Part shown: piece by piece, positions 1 to 13,100 of the stretch
Layout: the number at the start of each line of letters is the position of its first letter
Position numbering within the stretch: position 1 is the stretch's first letter
Position numbers and translations under genes: made by a program
Origin: Clavelina lepadiformis
Taxonomy: Eukaryota > Chordata > Ascidiacea > Aplousobranchia > Clavelinidae
NCBI RefSeq assembly: GCF_947623445.1
Contig: NC_135246.1
Span: 13,437,856-13,501,855 of the forward strand
Length of the DNA stretch: 64,000 nt
Direction: 5' to 3'
The notes under the pieces: generated by a model
What the model saw: the letters and a program-made list of their open reading frames with translations, nothing else
Told to the model about the DNA's origin: nothing
The model's database searches: none

Positions 1-45
1 AACTTGGTTGAAGGTCGGTGAATAATGTTGTTGCGCACACCCTGG

Positions 46-668
46 GACCTGGTATACAAGTGCACAACCAGATGACGTCACACAGTAATTGCACCCACAC
101 GCAATTGCACAAGTTCGGGCTTTGGGGCTGCAAGAGCAGCAAGAAACAAGTACTGTAATACATAAGGAAATACGTTACGTACGTACCATGGATAACAGTT
201 TAGGAAAATATATTTAGCCTAAAAGGTGGATTACACGAATAGATAAAATATTAACATTATATCATTTATAAATCTTGTTTATACCATATCTATGGTTGCA
301 AGAAATCAAATTCGTGCTATACGGCGTTTCAAAATTGTACACTTTAAATTTCCAGCTACTATTGTACAAATAAATGTTAGTTGAGTTTATAAAAGATATA
401 GTGTTTATATTGTATCTATGGGTATGACCCACATATTATCTTAAATTTGTTTTCTTAAATCATTTAACTGTAATCCATGATACGTAAGAAATATTTCCTT
501 ATGTATTACACTAATTACAGTACTTTTTTCTTACAGTTCCAAAGCCCGAACGTGTACAACTGCGTGTGGATGCAATCCTGTGTGGTTGCAATTCCGTTTA
601 GGTGCAATGACATGGCCTCCGTCTACTATACAAAGGAATCCTGTGGTTGGACATTTGTATACTAGACC
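46..668. mobile_element. Fold-back (MITE-like) element with long inverted arms
   Basis: The sequence at about 46-185 is repeated in inverted, diverged form at about 478-668. Both arms carry a GTATACAA end, an inner block around TTCGGGCTTTGG, and an inner AATACATAAGGAAATA segment. The outer end GTATACAAGTGCACAACCAG occurs again at about 55752-55771, so this is a dispersed family. Nothing between the arms looks like a transposase, so it is probably non-autonomous. The short open frame at 477-665 lies inside the right arm and is not a gene. No clear target duplication was seen. Confidence 0.75.
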
Positions 669-1459
669 TCACATCCTTTAGCAGTTTAGCTACTTGCACA
701 CATAAACACAGCAAAGGTACTCACTTCTCATAATCCCCTACTTAACTCAGGAGACAAAACGAGGTTGTGGTCTTGTGCTAATTGTCATAATTAGCCCTTA
801 TTCCTACGGAATTCTCGTGCAGATCTGATGATATTATAATATTATTTGTGTTCTATTTCGTGTGTTTAACAACAAGCGCTGTAGGCGCTATTATATTTTG
901 GCCGTGTATAGTATACACGGACCGGTTTTGATGACTTCCGAATTACGTTATTCGTACTACAACGCAACGCGTCAGTTCTGATATTGTGAGTCTGGCAATG
1001 ACAGTCTGTAATTTACAGTCTACAGAATGCAGCTTTATTCTGTGCACTGAAAACAGTAACCGTTTTGTTGAGAACTAATAGTAAATAATTATTTAAGACA
1101 TTGACAGTTTGGTTCTGGTACTGTTAGGCCTATGCTCAACTAGGCTATCAGGGGTTAATGAATGCGCTATCAATGGAGTTAGATTAGCGAACAACCGATC
1201 AAGCAATAATTATATATAATATAATATTCAATCAAGAAATATAATAATTAACAACAGTTCACAACCCCAACAATACGCCTAACTTGCACACTGGTGATTC
1301 AAGAGCATTACCATAGCCATTTATGAGACGTTCACAACGAACGGCAGCATAGAAGACGAAAGCATTTGTGAGTGGACTTCTCGTTTCTGAGAAGCTGCAA
1401 TCAAAGAAATCAACAGCAATAACAACAAACTTTAGTAAGATGATTGCATAGTTGGCACA
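669..1459. other. Intergenic, no gene seen
   Basis: AT-rich sequence without a coding frame or a repeat I can define. It contains one copy of the recurrent palindrome TAGGCCTA at 1125-1132. Confidence 0.5.
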
Positions 1460-2157
1460 GTGTCAACACTGTTTAATTCAGTGACAACAATGGCTACAAG
1501 TCAGAATAGTTCAGATTCTGAAGGAGATGACGAAGATGATGATGACGATGACGACCCAAGATTTGTAATTGAATTGACTAACGGATCACGGAAAATTGTC
1601 TCTGTAAACCGGTTAGAGCCGTATTTTGAGCTTACCGCAGTTTCACAAACCAATCAGGAGTTTAATGTGGGAACGGAAAGACAGGAAGTGTCACATACAC
1701 TGCAAAAGAGTCAACCTGATTTCCGACAAGCTGAGTACTACTCCTACCAAGATTTTGCCGAATTATCGTTAACACTCGTTTTCCCGTTCATTGAAGAACA
1801 TATCTTCCCCTACGTTGTGCCATCAGGCAAGGCATTATGCTCCAGTTTTTAAATGACGCAGGACAGATCTACCGCCTAGTAGGACTTCTTTCACCCTCCA
1901 TCACACCTTACGCGTAGAACAGTTGCTCAAGCTTTTTGTTGGACTGCGTTGACCAACGGTCACTGTGTGATGCAACTCGTAATCAAACTCTCCCTCGTTG
2001 ATGGACTTTGCTTGCAGATGCTACAAACCACATTTACGAGACACCATGCAAGCGAGCGGACAACAAAGCCTTGGCAGATAAGCGTCAGCCGACAATAAAG
2101 CCACTTACAACTCTTAAAGACGTCGCTCTCCAAGCAATCCTCAATCATTTTCGTTAA
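1460..2157 (+). pseudogene. Eroded coding relic with acidic N-terminus; family unknown
   Basis: An open frame at 1460-1852 starts Met-rich (better Met at 1490), then has an Asp/Glu run, then VNRLEPYFE. Near 1820-1830 coding character moves to another frame (GQIYRLVGLLSPSI), which continues to a stop at 2155-2157 but is broken by a TAG near 1915 and a TGA at 1999-2001. The final part, about 2018-2157, ends with PLTTLKDVALQAILNHFR, an amphipathic helix that could suggest a SOCS-box-like tail, though this is weak. Base composition is richer in GC than the surroundings. A real gene with short introns cannot be excluded, since a TTGCAG acceptor-like site precedes 2018. The VNRLEPYF motif also resembles the end of some retroelement integrases, so a retroelement relic is an alternative. 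I do not recognise a definite family. Confidence 0.35.
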
Positions 2158-2694
2158 ATTGCGCAGGTCTCCTTGTTATGTTAAAATACGAAACATGTCA
2201 AAGAACAATTGCATGCATGACACCGCATAGGGTAATATGGTCCATGAAATACACAAATATTTACTAAATTACGAACAAGCAAATACAGCAGTTAGCAGTG
2301 ACCAGACTGCCAAGCTTTTGCTGCATGTTCCGCGTACGCCTAATACTGCTGACGTAAAAAAGAAAAAGTAAGCTTATGCGACACTGGCTCACAAGCCAGC
2401 GGCTCATAAACTTCCTCGCCAGTGGGTGAAAACAAACGCTCTACTGATAGATACAAACGTTTAAACTTAGTATCGTGTATTTGTACAGTATGAGGCATTG
2501 GTTTAAGCTTGTGTTGGGAACAATGGCCGACTTGGCCGTGCACTTTACTGTGATTAGTAAAAAGCGTTCTAGATGTTTAGTTGATCCGTTGGTTGTACGC
2601 TGCCTTATTTGCCATGGCGTGTACACAAATTTTAACCCACGAATATGACGCATACGTGAACGTGACCTCAAAATATTTTTTACATTAAAGGCAT

Positions 2695-2766
2695 TGACTG
2701 ACTCTAGTCACAACTCAAAATGACACAAGTCAGAAAAAAATGACTTGGTGACATCCCTGAGTCGGA
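2695..2766. repeat. Partial copy of the element at 48731-49086
   Basis: The stretch with AACTCAAAATGACAC, AGTCAGAAAAAA and TGACTTGGTGACA closely matches the right end of the hAT-like element at about 49030-49086. Only one end is recognisable here, so it is a truncated or very diverged copy. Confidence 0.55.
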
Positions 2767-3096
2767 GGGACTTTGCCATTCTCACAAAAACGCAATTCAC
2801 CAAATGATCTATACAGGCCTAAACCCGCCAAGAAAGACTTCTCTTAATATCGCGAGAAGACTACGTAGACTACAAAAAAGTCTGGAAGCCGTCATAATAC
2901 GAGTTATTTGTGTCAATGTCAGAGTTGTGCACAAACAGTACTATGAAATGTGATAATGGCGCTATTCAACATAGATTATAGAATCTTAATTGACGAGGTA
3001 CTTTTCAAATTTCGCTGAGGTAAAGCAACTGTACCAAACATACAGGTAGTCATACATTATCTTTGCCACCAGACATAATTTCAAAAAAAAACGGTT

Positions 3097-3254
3097 CTGA
3101 ACTGGTGTTTGAATTTTTTAATGAAATCAACGTTTCGCAAGCCTATACGGGTGAGCTTGGACAACTGGTAAGTTGAACAATTGCCCTGACGAAGCTCGCC
3201 CGGATGGGCTTACAAAATGATGGTTTCATTAAAGAATCCAATCACCAGTTGAGC
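3097..3254. mobile_element. Short fold-back element
   Basis: About 60 bp from GAACTGGTGTTTGAATT onward are repeated in inverted orientation at the right end, which finishes near AATCACCAGTTGAGC. The inner parts of the arms read AAGCCTATACGGGTGAGCTTGG on the left and a diverged complement on the right. No coding capacity. It lies just downstream of the ASCC3 stop. Confidence 0.6.
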
Positions 3255-3394
3255 ACCTTTTGTTGTTGATATGGGTGGTCAGTTGGATACCGGCCTACTT
3301 TGTTCTTTTAATGCTAATGCTCTTAAATAAAAACTTCCATGTCCTGCAAAACATTCTATTCCATATACTTCGTCTTGTAAAAAATCTCCAACTA

Positions 3395-3510
3395 TGCAAT
3401 GATGCTGACCCACGTTCGATACCCAGCGGCGTGATCATTGTAATGCTTTTGGGAAAGGGCAAGGCATTAACGACGCTTGCTCCTGTTCAGTGGGCCTGGT
3501 GAAAAGTTTT
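3395..3510 (+). repeat. Possible tRNA-derived SINE fragment
   Basis: GTTCGATACCC near 3414 resembles a Pol III B box, and is followed by a GGCAAGGCATTA block; GGCAAGGCATTA also appears at about 1827. No convincing A box or complete tRNA fold was found, so this is a low-confidence call from motif recognition alone. Confidence 0.25.
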
Positions 3511-4294
3511 AAATTTACGCAAGATTACAAAAAATGCACAGAAAAGGGGCCCCGGTAACCAGGAGTCGCATTGTAAAGAGGATGAGTATGAAGTTTCAAC
3601 CTAACAGAGCCGACTAGTTGAAGCCTTACATGTTGTTTTATTTGGTGACCAAGGCATCACATTGCACTCATCTGTACAAATTGTTTTTGTGTTGGCCTAG
3701 TCGTAATTATTGGCATATTAAATTAGTATTTGTTAACAAATTTTTTTTAATGAATTGTGAAAATTTCGCATGGGTAAAATTCCAAGTAAACCGTTTTAAT
3801 CATTCTTAAATAGCCAACGTAATAACGTACCCAATAAAATTCACACGCGCCAAAACCGAGAATCACCTCATAGACAGCAGTTAACTAGCGAAAGCAAGTA
3901 GTAATGGGCAACTTGAAACTCAAGACAATATCAATATTGAACATAACCAGAAACAGTGCGTTACAGAATTTGACTTTAACGAAACATTTCAGGGGCTGCC
4001 ATGTACTGTAAATATAGCTATAGCTGCCATGTAAATACTGCATTGATTGCATCATAATACCATTCAAACTGCAGGAACGAAGAAAAGTATTGTAAGGCAT
4101 TAAAACTGATGGAACTATAATTAATATAATAAATTCCTTTGAAAACGGCATACTAAGCGGAAAATAAATAAAATACAAGCAAATCTCCCTTAACACCCAT
4201 ATTTTAAAACATCCAAAATTAAAACAATGGCAGTTTTCAATCTTGCCGGAATGAGGAACGTATGAGGTCTTGTTTAAGTAACATCATCGTCATC

Positions 4295-7200
4295 TTACAA
4301 CTTTACCTCTTGATTTATTTGGCATGCAATATCGCTTTCAATGATGTTGAGTCTGACGTCATAAAGTTGATCTAGGCCTATGTATGAATCAGAAACCAAC
4401 CAAAGCGTAAGGACAAGCCTGCAAAATAAAAAACAGTTCTTGCTGGAAACATAATCCCAGACGTTGTCATTATATCGAAACGTTTTTATACGCTAGCTAC
4501 TGCATATTGTATTCAACTGATGAAACATGAGGCTGAAAAATACAGCCAGTAATGTTGTTATAAGTATTAACACACCTTCCAACATTTTCTGGTGTGTAAA
4601 AAGCCAATGTTTCCGTAGAACGTTTCCGTAAAGTGCTTATTCTTTTCAGTGCAACCAATTCTCGTTTTTCACGATCTCCAAGAACTAGAAACCAACCTTC
4701 TAATTTTGGCTTCGGAAATCGTGGTGTAAAAGCGTTGTCGTTGGGCCGCTTAAAAACAATAAAGATTAATAACTATGTCGAAATCCAACAAACACTCAAC
4801 ACCGATATCTAATAATCTGCATGAACATTTGTAACTGCTTTCGTCCACCTTTTGGCTCAAGTTCATTCTCCGTAAATTGACAGTTAAAGAATATTCCTGA
4901 TCAGCGTGCACGTTCAACCAACTTTTTTCATCGCGCAACGAAACACCTGAATTTATGGGAAAAGTATGACACATGGTTCAAATTGTCAATTACATTTTAC
5001 TAAGAATAATTTCTACCCATTGCTTGTACCATGAAAAGCGAAATTTCAACCAACTAATGAACGGACTGAAATGATCTTACCAAAGCAAGAAGACACTTTC
5101 TTTTGTACTTCGCGTAGTGGATTATCAGCCCACCAACCTCGTATGCTAAGCGATACTTCAACTAGGGGAAGACTTGAAACGTGAGAGCAGATCTACAGAA
5201 ATGAAGACGTACTGTTTTTTTTTCTAACTTGGGTTTTCTTATTAATATTTGCGCTACATTAACCGAAACTTTTTTCTACAAATTATCGTTTGGAATGCAG
5301 TGATGATGGCGCTACTCTATAAAATTCACCTAAACTCACTTTATTTACATCAGATTCACTATACTCTTTTGATAAAACCCTACGGACAATATTCGGATTC
5401 TTGCTGTACAAATTCATCAGCTCTGGTAGGCATTCAACTGGCTGTCCCGAGTGCTTCATTTGTCTATAAATAACAAAAATAGCATAGTTAGTGCAAACAG
5501 GTAAACTATTTTGGGCATACTTACACCACAAAAGCCTAGGGTGAATGCACGAGAAAGACAGACAATGAAAATTGAGATAAAAGCATTGTAAAAATGTATG
5601 AATTTCAGCTTTGGAAGTTGTTGACTTCAAGAGTTTTCATTTGCAACTTACTTGAATACAAAGAGCTTATTGCGTTCGATGACAGGCAGAGTAAGTAAAG
5701 TGCTTTCGTGGAACCAGCTAGCTTGCGACACCATCTGGATAGCATGCATGCATCTCAATGATGTAACAATCCAACCTCGATCAGCACTCGCGTCAACAAA
5801 AGCCTTACATCATGGGCAAAAATTTATTATTCAACAAATAAAGCGCATAGTTAATATCATTTATTTTTAAATGCCGATTTCAAACATTTCTATTTTCAAT
5901 TAAATTAAGCTTACATCCTGCATAAACCAAAGTTGCTTTAAGTAAAAATAAGTAACGCAATAAAACCGACGTTTCACAATTTGTAATTGTCAAACCTGTA
6001 ATACACGTATGGCCTGATCGAGAACAGATTTCAAGTCAGTGACATAGTCTGTTGAAGGAAGTTGAATCCGACAGAAGTGGGCGTACAAGAGCAAGAGCGA
6101 CTTGGTGTGAGGGGAGTCGAAGGTGGTCGCATCAGCTTTCACCGGAAGGTCACGTGACAAGTCACTAAAGAGACGTTAGGGTTATTCATCAAACAACAAA
6201 CAAAATTAATAACAAATCATATTTTATTGTAGATGTAAGTCAAGCAGTTAGACTGCAGCTTAAACATGCATTGGGCGCGTCTATCCAAGAAAATCGTAGC
6301 TCGAATAACTTACTGTAAGTGGTGAAAAAAAACGGTCATCATTGTGGTCAAGTCACTCGACTCACCTGTTTACTGCATCTTCGTTGTGGCGGACTGGCAA
6401 CTCGTGATATTCCTGCGCGTTGGACAGAAGCAGGAGGATTTCCTCAACCGAGCATTCCGGCTTCATGTCTTCATGCAACATCCTGGAAGAAAATAGTTGA
6501 TAAAATCGCCGATGAAATGGAATTTCCCATTTAAGTAAAAAAATCCACTCTTACCTCAATGTTAAATGACTAAGATAGTAGAATGAGGCGATTCGACCAG
6601 CGTTGGTTGCTTCAAGATCATCACAGTCGTCCCACATCACACACCCGGATGCCCTCAAATCGTGGACAGATTTTTCGATTAATTTTGACAGATAGAAGTT
6701 TACAGAATTGTTTTCTTCAAAGAAAATTGTAAGTACGTCAATTGTAAGTACGTGAAATTAATACGTCAAATTAGAACACAGATGGGCTTCCTTTAAAATC
6801 ATTGACTGAATTTAACAAGTCAGAAACCTACCGACATCAACCAGCTCGTAGTAAGACGGGTTCATGAGCAATCTGCGAAAGAAGTAGGTCCAGGTGAGGT
6901 AGTCCATTGCTTCTTGCTTGTTGGCTATAGTGCCAGCCACGATCTCGGCATTTAAGTGATCTTGAAGCACCTGCAAATGTCGAAGTAGAAAACACTGGCT
7001 GCAATGGAACAAAAGGAACAATTTTTGGTCGCGGACAGATTTAACGTACCACGTACTTAGTCGGTACCCGAACAGATCTTATAACATTAGCTGCTTAAAT
7101 CTTGTCTTGTATTCTGCTCATAACGACGTGGTTACCTCAAGTAAACTGGACTCAACCGGGAAAGGTTCGTACAAGAATTTCTTATAGAAAGCTTTCTTTA

Positions 7201-10150
7201 CGTCATGAACAAGAATGACGGAGACAGCTTTGTCGTCAAACTGGGGTCGACCTGCTCGTCCCATCATCTGTAGAACGTCTGCAAATTTATAAGAGAATTT
7301 AATAGATTAAAGAATAGTTTCTTATCTTTATAATATAGTTGTTGTTTGTTCGTGCCGCTTAACCTTTTCAAGAAATTACGAAATGTCTGCCAGATAAAAA
7401 CTGTTCCGAAGCTCACGGAATGAAGCGATACATTCAGTAATCTACTCAGTAGATTCTAACGTACCAAATACGTCTATCACGAAACTAACTCAATTTTAAC
7501 AACTTACTGCGTAACTGTGGGATAAAAATGCCAATAATTCAAAATAGGTTCGATTACGAACCACAAACTTACCAGTAATAGGAAAGTCAACATAGCGGGA
7601 TTGCTTCCCGTCGAAGTACTCGGTGCCTTTGACAATCACAAGATGAGCCGGTAGGTTCACTCCCCAAGCAAGAGTGGAGGTTGCGATGAGGGTCTGAATC
7701 TTCTGTTCCGCAAACAAACGCTCCACTAAAGTCCTGTCTCGTTCCACCAGGCCAGCGTGATGCATTCCGATTCCAAACGCAAGGATAAGTTTTAAGTTGG
7801 GATCTTTCACGGTGTATGTCAGTTCCTCCATCTTAAAATGATAAGGGATTTAACACGACTGGAATTTCCGCTAAAGCAATTCCGATAAATTTTAGTTTAG
7901 TTTAATAAAATTTTAGTCATCACTAGATTTTCGACAAATGTCTTGATTTAATCGAAAGCTTAGTTGATCCGTGTAACTTTATCCTAACACTAACTTAAGG
8001 CGTGAGGCAAATACGTGCTAAGTTAAAGCCTGGGTAACACCTCGAATTCGTCCATATGCAGCCATTGCTTTGGGTCGTTTTCAGCTGCTAGATGAGCTAT
8101 AAGGTCAAGGGCAGTCAAGCGTGTCTGCCGTCGTGATGACACGAAAATGAGACTCGGTTTGGCCGGAGAATGTGTTCGAATCGCTATGAACAAAATGATT
8201 GGAGTAGCCTAACAACGGGATACACAAAAACTTGCAGAGCTAAGATGTTTAAGCAAAATTCTCGCCGAAATAAATATATAAAAATGTAGTAGGCCTAAAT
8301 ATGTCGTGCGTAATGCTCATCAACTCCTGTACCTTGGAAACATGGTTTGTTCATGGCGGCCATACGAGGGCAGTAGTGCTTTCCGGCAAAGCCATGTATG
8401 TGAACTTCCATGGGAACTGGCCGCACAGAAGGCCGAAAGTTAAACAAGCCCATCTAAAAACGAAAACACATAAAAGCAACTGAAACTCAAACAGACTTAC
8501 ATAAAAACTTATTATTGTACATAACCCCCACAATATTATGTAGCACGGTTAATGTTTTTAAGTCATCCTGTTAAAAAGGAATTTTAATTTTTCAAACACG
8601 TTTCACAAAAATAAGCATCACCAAAATTTCGGAAACTTTACTATAACAGTAGCCTACCTGCTTGATGCCAAGCCAGTCAGCCAGATCTCGAGCGTTTGCC
8701 AGGGCGGTAGAGAGTCCGACAATGCGAACAGTTTTCTCTGTCTGTGATGAAATGAAGTTGGTTCGTGAAACGATCACTTCTAACACTGGTCCTCTGTCCT
8801 GACCTATGAATAAACGTCGTCATACTGAGTAAACAATGATATGTAAAACAACAAAATGCTATCGAAGTTGTAGTTTACCAAGTGGTAGTCAAAAGACAAT
8901 TGTCCAATTGTTGACAACAGTCAAAAGACAAGTCATTAGGCCTATTAACGTTAATATTAAAATAAACATTTCACAATCTATATAAATGGCAACAAACGTC
9001 CAAAATTACCAAGTAGATGTATTTCATCAATGATGAGCAGCGCCACTTGTCGGACGTATCCCCTGGTGTGCCAGCTTCTCGACACACCATCCCATTTTTC
9101 CGGGGTGGTGATTATGACGTCAGCGCTAGCTACTGCCCTCATGTCAGGGGCGATGTCACCAGTTAATTCAACCAACCTAGAGACGATTGCACAAAACGGT
9201 ATGGTGACGACGACAGCAAACTAGAAAGACTTTGATAAAAACCTTAAAAAGACTTTCACAGTAAAAACAGTTTTAAATGCCGCTTCCAAATAAATTTCGT
9301 ATAAGCCGAAAAATACACAAAACCAACTTTAAGCCCAGTTTTGTGCCGAGTCTTTTCTTCCAGTCGTTCATTCTTTCACGAACCAGAGCCTTGAGAGGAG
9401 CCACATAAACCGCCTTGCAACCAGGTTGGGTGCGTAACATGCGGAAAACTGCAAGTTCGGCTGCTACAGTCTTACCAGAACCGGTCGGTGCACCTGGACG
9501 ATAAACAGCCACCGAACTAACTATCTACGGCTAGGCTATATTCTGGTTAGCATGAAATGAAAAAGTGTCCAACAACGCACCGACTAATGCGTTCGAGTCA
9601 TTGTGGTAAAGACAGTGAAATATCTGAGTCTGAATGGGATTGAAGTGGCTGAAGTTGTAAACTGATTGAAATCTTTCTTCCAACGCAGTTACAGGCAGAG
9701 GATCCAAATCCAACAATTCTACCAAACCGAGTTGGAATGATGAAAGACAAAATTAAAAGAAAACAAACGCTTCGAGAAGGCAACAGATACTTATAAAGCA
9801 CCTGTATGTGGAGGGTGGCGATCTGGTAGAATCAGATGTTGAAACGAGATCGGACAAACAGCGCTGGATCCAAACCAACGATCCGACTCCAGGTGGACCA
9901 TGTACTGACTGGGATGCGGTTCAACCAAAGGAATGGTGAACACTAAAGTTTGAGGTTCTTTGCGAACAACCTACATGGTTATAAAACGTTTACCGGTTTC
10001 CATTCGACAATAAACAGTTACCACTTTCCTTGTGTTTCAGTTCGACTTACGTGCTTTTTCGTAATTTGAACATATTCACTGTGGTACATGTGGTCTGTGT
10101 CAGGGTCTTCAACCCAAACCCAAAACGGTTCGCTTGTTGCTCCATGAACC
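4295..10150 (-). other. ASCC3: ASCC3 helicase cassette 2 and Sec63 domain 2 exons
   Basis: Linker exons lie at about 10150-10050 and 9970-9800. Cassette 2 exons, approximately: 9725-9590 ([15 protein letters not shown]), 9505-9330 (Walker A APTGSGKT near 9470-9492), 9180-9007 ([20 protein letters not shown]), 8803-8662, 8470-8338, 8185-8033 ([17 protein letters not shown]), 7834-7575 ([23 protein letters not shown]) and 7280-7135 ([12 protein letters not shown]). Sec63 domain 2 follows at 6970-6830, 6665-6555, 6483-6325, 6165-6000, 5800-5650, 5465-5330, 5162-5080, 4975-4770, 4735-4565 and 4420-4295, ending INQEVKL-stop. The last exons match the vertebrate C-terminal FN3-like part ([35 protein letters not shown]). 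Confidence 0.93.
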
Positions 10151-13100
10151 TATGAAAAATAATACGCGAAACTAAACTACAATCATCGCTTATAGTCAAA
10201 ACCTTCCCAATTAAAGCATGTTTACACGTGCAAGTTTTGCACGCAACTTTCAACATATAATGACTTATATCAGATCAGCGCAGAAATGCAAACATTCGCC
10301 TAAGCTTTCCACAGCTGAACTGCAAAGCCGGTTTTATGGTCACCTGCGTAACCTATGAGAGTTATCTTAACCAATCAGCTCACATGGTTGTTCCAACGAA
10401 ATTCTGGTGTTATGATCAGCTTAATGCGAAGGATGGTGCGCGTGATTGGTTGTATGGTCGTTTCCAAGGAAACGTGGGGCATTTCGCTGACGCATCGTGC
10501 AACTTTTTCCCCAATACTTGGATGTTTCAGCATGTGGCCTGAACAGTCAAATATATTATTAATTTTTTTTACAAGTCAACACAGTTACAAAAACGTAAAA
10601 CGCAGCCATGTGACGGTAAAGTACCAAAAGTAAGTATTTGGTACTAGTATTTGCAAAAGTACCTTTGATGCTAATAAATATGTCATGAGTTCTGTACAAC
10701 GTCGGTAGATACAACAAAATAACATACCAATTTCTTTGGGGGTAAGTTCCCTCAGTTGGTCTATCTTCAACTTTCGATCTTCGATTTTTCTCAAAATATC
10801 CTTGCCCAGTCTTGAGCCGAACTGACGCAGTGGGGTGTTGTGGGGCCACAATCGCCGATCGACGCTCTTGCACAGCTTGAGCATGCGGCTCGACACTCGA
10901 GTCATTCCTTTCTTGAGTACAATCTCAAACACACCGCGCACGATACGGGCGGCGTTCTGAGCAAGAACAACAATGAACGTCGGATTCGTCTCCTTCACTC
11001 AATACACTCTTGCGGTATTAAAGTAAAGTAAAGTAAAGTAAAGTGTGTTTTACAGAAATATGCAGTAGCACTAATGCTGATACACGAAGAGTGGAACAAA
11101 AGGCTGATGAATTAAAATACCATTCTCTAATAGTTTTACTGTACATTGGCTAAATTATGTTGACAACTGTAACAACTCAGTTAACTTAACAACGCTTAAG
11201 TCAAACTTGCAGGTCTATTTACGTCTATTTCGAAAAGTCACAGCAAACAATGCTATATATATATATAGTATATGTTATATACTATTACTAAGCAACTTTA
11301 CAAATAATCGCCACGAACAGGTTACCTGCGCTATGTACATGAGGTCAGAGGTCAGGGAGAAGCTACGAACTTCTCCGCATGAGATGTAAGTTTGAAGGAG
11401 AATGTTGGTTTTGCCTTCAGTTTCCTCGGGCCCGACTTTCATGGACATAAAACAACATTCGTCGATTAATTCGTCAAGCTCATTCATTTCATCGTCTCGA
11501 ACCTACAAATGATGCACTTCATTTTATGGTGGCGAACTCTAATGAAATTGTGTGGAACGCAAAAGCCAAAAGGGCAACGGAAAATAGCCTTGGCCTAGTC
11601 AAGTGTAAAGATAAAATTCCACTGCGCGAATTCAACCTTTATCTGTTCGAATTCATGAGACTTAGAGATCATCCCCACGATGGCCGTAATATCCATGTCA
11701 GATCGCAGCATCTCGTTAAAAGTTTCGATTGACAGATACTTGATGTAATAATGAGAGGCAGTTCGACCCATATCAGTTGGGCTGAAGTAACCTGGAATAA
11801 GGCAAACGACTCATCTGACAGTTTTTACTATATACAGGCGGAATATTAATGTAATGCATCATGATTATGCAATAACAATGTATTAAGAAATCGTTGACTT
11901 TGGGTATTTTTGCCTTAACGTAAGGGATAAACACGAAACCCTGCATTCCACAACACTATAGTCCATATTAGACTTATTGAATGCATATGCCAGGGGTCTC
12001 CAACCATTTTCTACCGCAAGCGGCAAAACCACGATGGTGATAGGCGGCGGGCCAGCACCTTTAAGGAAGAGACGGTAAATTCTGAATAAAACGTAATCAT
12101 GATTGATAGCGATAAAGACACACGTTCTAGCTTTCGCCAATAGGAAACGGGAAAACCCCGAAAAGGCAACGGAAATTTTCTATCAAGTCCGCTTCATATG
12201 CAGTGGAAGTGTTTTGGATCAAATGCTCTAGAGTCTAGAATCTAGACTCTAGATCAAGGTTGTCCAAACCTTTTTCACTGAGGGCCATGTGCTAAAACAT
12301 TAACCAGCGTTCGGGCCTCGTCATAATTAAGTAATAAGTTTGCGTTTTTGTCACTTATTCATGACAATAACTGGTTAACTACTACATATTAGTACAAATC
12401 CTTTCACCAGTATATCTACTAACAACTAATATTTGATTTAACGCCAACTTGTTTTCGGACTTGTCCTTCACTTTAAGTTTACCCCTGGCATATACTAAAC
12501 ATAAAAAATCGATTGGCGTGATAGGTTATTGACCTATTTTGAGGTAATTTACCGTTCATTCAAAACAAACCTGTCCTTTCGTCGAACCTAACCATATAAA
12601 CCTTGTCAAGTTTCCTACCAGCTGTGGTAATTAAATCTCGTTGCCATTTTTCCAACGTTGGATCGTTCTAAAAAGTTGAACAAATGGTAAGCACCTATTG
12701 AAGGTACCACACAAGCAAGATCAAAACGGCCCAGGAGCCTAACGCAACAGCGAGAAAGCGGTTTACGATTTGCAGCAATCTGAAGTTATTGATCTGAATT
12801 TTCGTCCATTTCCACTCTACTCTACCTCAATCATATCTGCTGATATTCCGTAGACAAGCGGATTTCTTCGCATGCGAGTATAAAGGTAGGAGTAGGAAAG
12901 CCATTTAACTCCATCTTCGACCGTGTTGACAGTCCCAAGGCAAATCTGAAAGCAATCGTTTGTACCTGTACCGGCAGCTTTCGGGCTTATACACAATATT
13001 CCATGGTAATAATAAAATCAACATTTCACGGCAACATACCTCTGCGTTTAGGTTGTCGACCAATGATTCTATGAACTGACTTTCGATTGGATTTTGCCTG

